Positions 6,175 through 7,653 of a DNA stretch of 7,653 nt are shown here, piece by piece. Below the pieces are notes generated by a model. It was given only the letters and a program-made list of their open reading frames with translations. It had not been told where the DNA came from and searched no databases. The translations under genes and the position numbers were made by a program. Source of the DNA: CAYZJD01 sp964478455 (GTDB taxonomy: Bacteria > Acidobacteriota > Terriglobia > Bryobacterales > Bryobacteraceae); contig CAYZJD010000228.1 of the NCBI GenBank assembly GCA_964478455.1, positions 1 to 7,653 of the forward strand, in the 5' to 3' direction. Positions within the stretch are counted from its first letter, which is position 1, and every line of letters begins with the position of its first letter.

Positions 6175-7329
6175 GTGAACGATTCGGGACGCCGGCCTCC
6201 GCGTCTGTATTCGCTAGGGATAGGCTTGCTCGCGGCCGCGCTGGCCCTCGGGTGGCAGGCTGCTACCGTCAAAGCCAACTATGGCGGCAACTGGACCGCG
6301 CTGTTCTCGACCAGTGGCCTCTCGGCCGTTCCGCCCGAACTTTCCTCGGAGAACATCTACCAGTTCCCGAACAGCACCGGCTACGACGGCCAGTTCTATC
6401 ACTATGTGGCGCACGACCCTCTCTGCCGCCGCAACTTCGCGCCGTACATGGACTCACCGCAGTGGCGGTACCGCCGGATCCTCCTGCCCGCCGTGGCGCA
6501 CTTGCTCGCCGGCGGGCGGGGTCGTTTCGTTGACGCGGCGTACTTCGTGGTGATCCTGTTCTTCGTGCTGCTCGGCGCCTACTGGCTGGGCCGCTACGCG
6601 CTGCTGCACGGCCGTCACCCCGTTTGGGGTCTCGGTTTTTTACTGGTTCCAGCCGCCATCATCTCGCTCGACCGGATGACCGTCGACGTAGCGCTGGCCG
6701 CGTTCGTCGCCGGGTTCCTGCTTTACAGTGAGACGGGCCCGGGCTGGAAGCTGTTCCTCGTGCTCACGGCCGCGGTGCTGGTCCGCGAGACGGGGGTCCT
6801 GCTGGCGGGCGGCTACTGCCTGCATCTGCTCGTGCACCGGCGGTTCCGGCGGGCCGCGCTCTTCGGCTTGAGCCCGCTGCCGGCGCTGGGTTGGTACTGG
6901 CGCCTGCGCCAATCCTCGCTCCCCTCCGCCGGCGAGCCGGAGATCTCCTCTTACGGGCCCGCGCTTCTGGACGCGCTCAGCCATCCTGCGCGGTATGCGC
7001 AACCGCCGGTCATCGCATGGACGGCAACGGTTTTCGACTACGTCTCGATTGCAGGTGCGCTGGCAGCCGCGGTGATGGCGCTTCGCGCAATTGTGCGGCG
7101 GAAACGCAGGCCGGCGGATTTCGCCGCCGCCCTATACCTGGTCGCGGTCCCCGGTGGGTTCGATCCCTTCGGCTTCCCGCGAACGCTTTCCCCGTTGCTT
7201 CTGCTGCTGGCCGCGGGCGCCCTCCGGGGCTCGACATGGCGGGTTGCGCTCCCGCTGGTGCTGGTCCTGGCCCGCGTGCTGCTGCAACTCGGACCGCAGT
7301 TCCTAGGCGTGGCCCGCGCGTTGCTATAG
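6175..7329 (+). CDS. Multi-pass membrane protein, GT-C glycosyltransferase-like (YDGQFY motif)
   Basis: A 384-residue integral membrane protein with an N-terminal segment (about 11-30), a soluble loop (about 31-105) and some eight further hydrophobic segments. The loop holds GYDGQFYHYVAHDP (69-82) followed by WRYRRILLP (97-105). This pairing recurs in bacterial membrane proteins related to dolichyl-phosphate-mannose-type (GT-C) glycosyltransferases and surface-glycopolymer formation proteins, where an acidic residue in the first loop is catalytic; D71 or D81 are candidates. SLDRMTVDVALAA (164-176) and LVRETGVLLAGGYCL (202-216) also fit the GT-C pattern. Function is therefore tentative: transfer of a sugar from a lipid-phosphate carrier. 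The start is GTG at 6175, with GGGA at 6164-6167 as a weak ribosome site; no ATG is available until residue 92. It follows the hydrolase by 2 nt. Confidence 0.75.
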   Translation: MNDSGRRPPRLYSLGIGLLAAALALGWQAATVKANYGGNWTALFSTSGLSAVPPELSSENIYQFPNSTGYDGQFYHYVAHDPLCRRNFAPYMDSPQWRYRRILLPAVAHLLAGGRGRFVDAAYFVVILFFVLLGAYWLGRYALLHGRHPVWGLGFLLVPAAIISLDRMTVDVALAAFVAGFLLYSETGPGWKLFLVLTAAVLVRETGVLLAGGYCLHLLVHRRFRRAALFGLSPLPALGWYWRLRQSSLPSAGEPEISSYGPALLDALSHPARYAQPPVIAWTATVFDYVSIAGALAAAVMALRAIVRRKRRPADFAAALYLVAVPGGFDPFGFPRTLSPLLLLLAAGALRGSTWRVALPLVLVLARVLLQLGPQFLGVARALL

Positions 7330-7393
7330 CCGCGCTCGAAACCACTCCGTAACGCCGCATCCGGCGGCTGCGTCTCACTCCACGAGGGGAAGA

Positions 7394-7447
7394 AGACCGG
7401 CCGCCGCCGGACGGCGCTCGGAGCCGTGGAGCAGCGGCGGCCGGTTT
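7394..7447 (+). terminator. Probable intrinsic terminator of the OPT operon
   Basis: ACCGGCCGCCGC (7396-7407) and GCGGCGGCCGGT (7434-7445) are perfect complements, extended outward by one G-U and one A-T pair. The 26-nt loop contains a second stem, ACGGC/GCCGT (7411-7415 and 7423-7427). The T run after the stem is short (TTT, 7445-7447, partly in the stem), so termination may be weak or Rho-assisted. A smaller CGCCG/CGGCG hairpin precedes it at 7353-7366. The rest of 7330-7458 shows nothing recognisable. Confidence 0.55.
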
Positions 7448-7458
7448 AAGATGGTAGT

Positions 7459-7653
7459 TTGTCGCCGTTCTCTTCATCCACCAGACAACCCCCATTCCAT
7501 TGGCCGCAAGTCTACCTGGGAATCGCGCTGACGACTCTGGCCACGCTGCTTCTGGAGCTTTCCATTACGCGGATCTTCTCGGTGGTGTTCTACTACCACT
7601 TCGCGTTCTTGGCCATCTCGATCGCGCTGTTCGGGCTCGGAGCGGGCGGCGTC
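7459..7653 (+). CDS. Membrane-embedded spermidine synthase-like protein (partial, runs off the right edge)
   Basis: 65 N-terminal codons of a frame still open at the window end. From about residue 16 it is hydrophobic, with LLLELSITRIFS (30-41), YYHFAF (45-50) and a GLGAGG turn (59-64). This is the hallmark start of large bacterial proteins that join several membrane helices to a spermidine synthase-like Rossmann domain; that catalytic part would lie beyond the edge, so polyamine synthesis cannot be claimed. A TAA at 7447-7449 closes the frame upstream, and the only common start codon between it and the first membrane segment is TTG at 7459, with only a weak AGATGG purine stretch before it. 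The nearby ATG at 7451 is in another frame and ends after 26 codons. The gene sits beyond the candidate terminator, so it probably has its own promoter, which I could not identify. Confidence 0.7.
   Translation, partial: MSPFSSSTRQPPFHWPQVYLGIALTTLATLLLELSITRIFSVVFYYHFAFLAISIALFGLGAGGV

Noticed and set aside
7010..7495. 161-codon open frame on the minus strand over the 3' end of the GT-C-like gene and the intergenic region
   Set aside because: Composition is Arg/Pro/Ala-rich with no motif, and it covers the terminator hairpin; not a believable gene.
7451..7531. Small ATG-started frame of 26 codons
   Set aside because: It overlaps the start of the membrane protein in another frame, and I see no family match or good ribosome site.

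Overview
The window is GC-rich, tightly packed bacterial chromosome. It looks like a metagenome or draft assembly, because one gene contains a run of ten Ns. Gene content and protein style (class V aminotransferase beside serA, OPT transporter, UlaG-like hydrolase, a YDGQFY membrane protein, a multi-pass spermidine synthase-like protein) suggest Acidobacteriota, perhaps a Solibacter/Bryobacter relative. That placement is an inference from memory of such genomes; there is no rRNA or marker gene here to settle it.

Layout. Positions 1-2181 on the minus strand hold a two-gene serine-biosynthesis operon. A class V aminotransferase (probably phosphoserine-forming) is followed after 10 nt by serA, whose C-terminus runs off the left edge. 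A 38-bp divergent promoter region separates it from a plus-strand pair at 2220-3250: a GatB/YqeY-domain protein and an exported or lipid-anchored protein that joins a degenerate thioredoxin-like domain to a c-type heme domain. The heme domain has no methionine ligand. A 105-bp structure at 3252-3356, with two near-perfect 32-bp inverted arms, ends this unit. It is either a strong bidirectional terminator or a dispersed mobile palindrome (REPIN/MITE-like).

A second plus-strand operon follows at 3394-7329: an OPT-family transporter (with the assembly gap), a UlaG-like metallo-beta-lactamase-fold hydrolase and a GT-C-like multi-pass membrane protein, with spacings of 13 and 2 nt. A GC-rich hairpin at 7394-7447 probably ends it. 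The last gene is the N-terminus of a membrane-embedded spermidine synthase-like protein that runs off the right edge and appears to start at TTG.

Functionally, the left operon makes phosphoserine from 3-phosphoglycerate. The right operon may couple import of a small peptide or chelate to cytoplasmic hydrolysis, but that link rests only on gene order. I found no tRNA, rRNA, CRISPR array, insertion sequence or phage gene, and no convincing new defence or mobile system. The best leads for a closer look are the inverted-repeat element and the Met-less cytochrome fusion.
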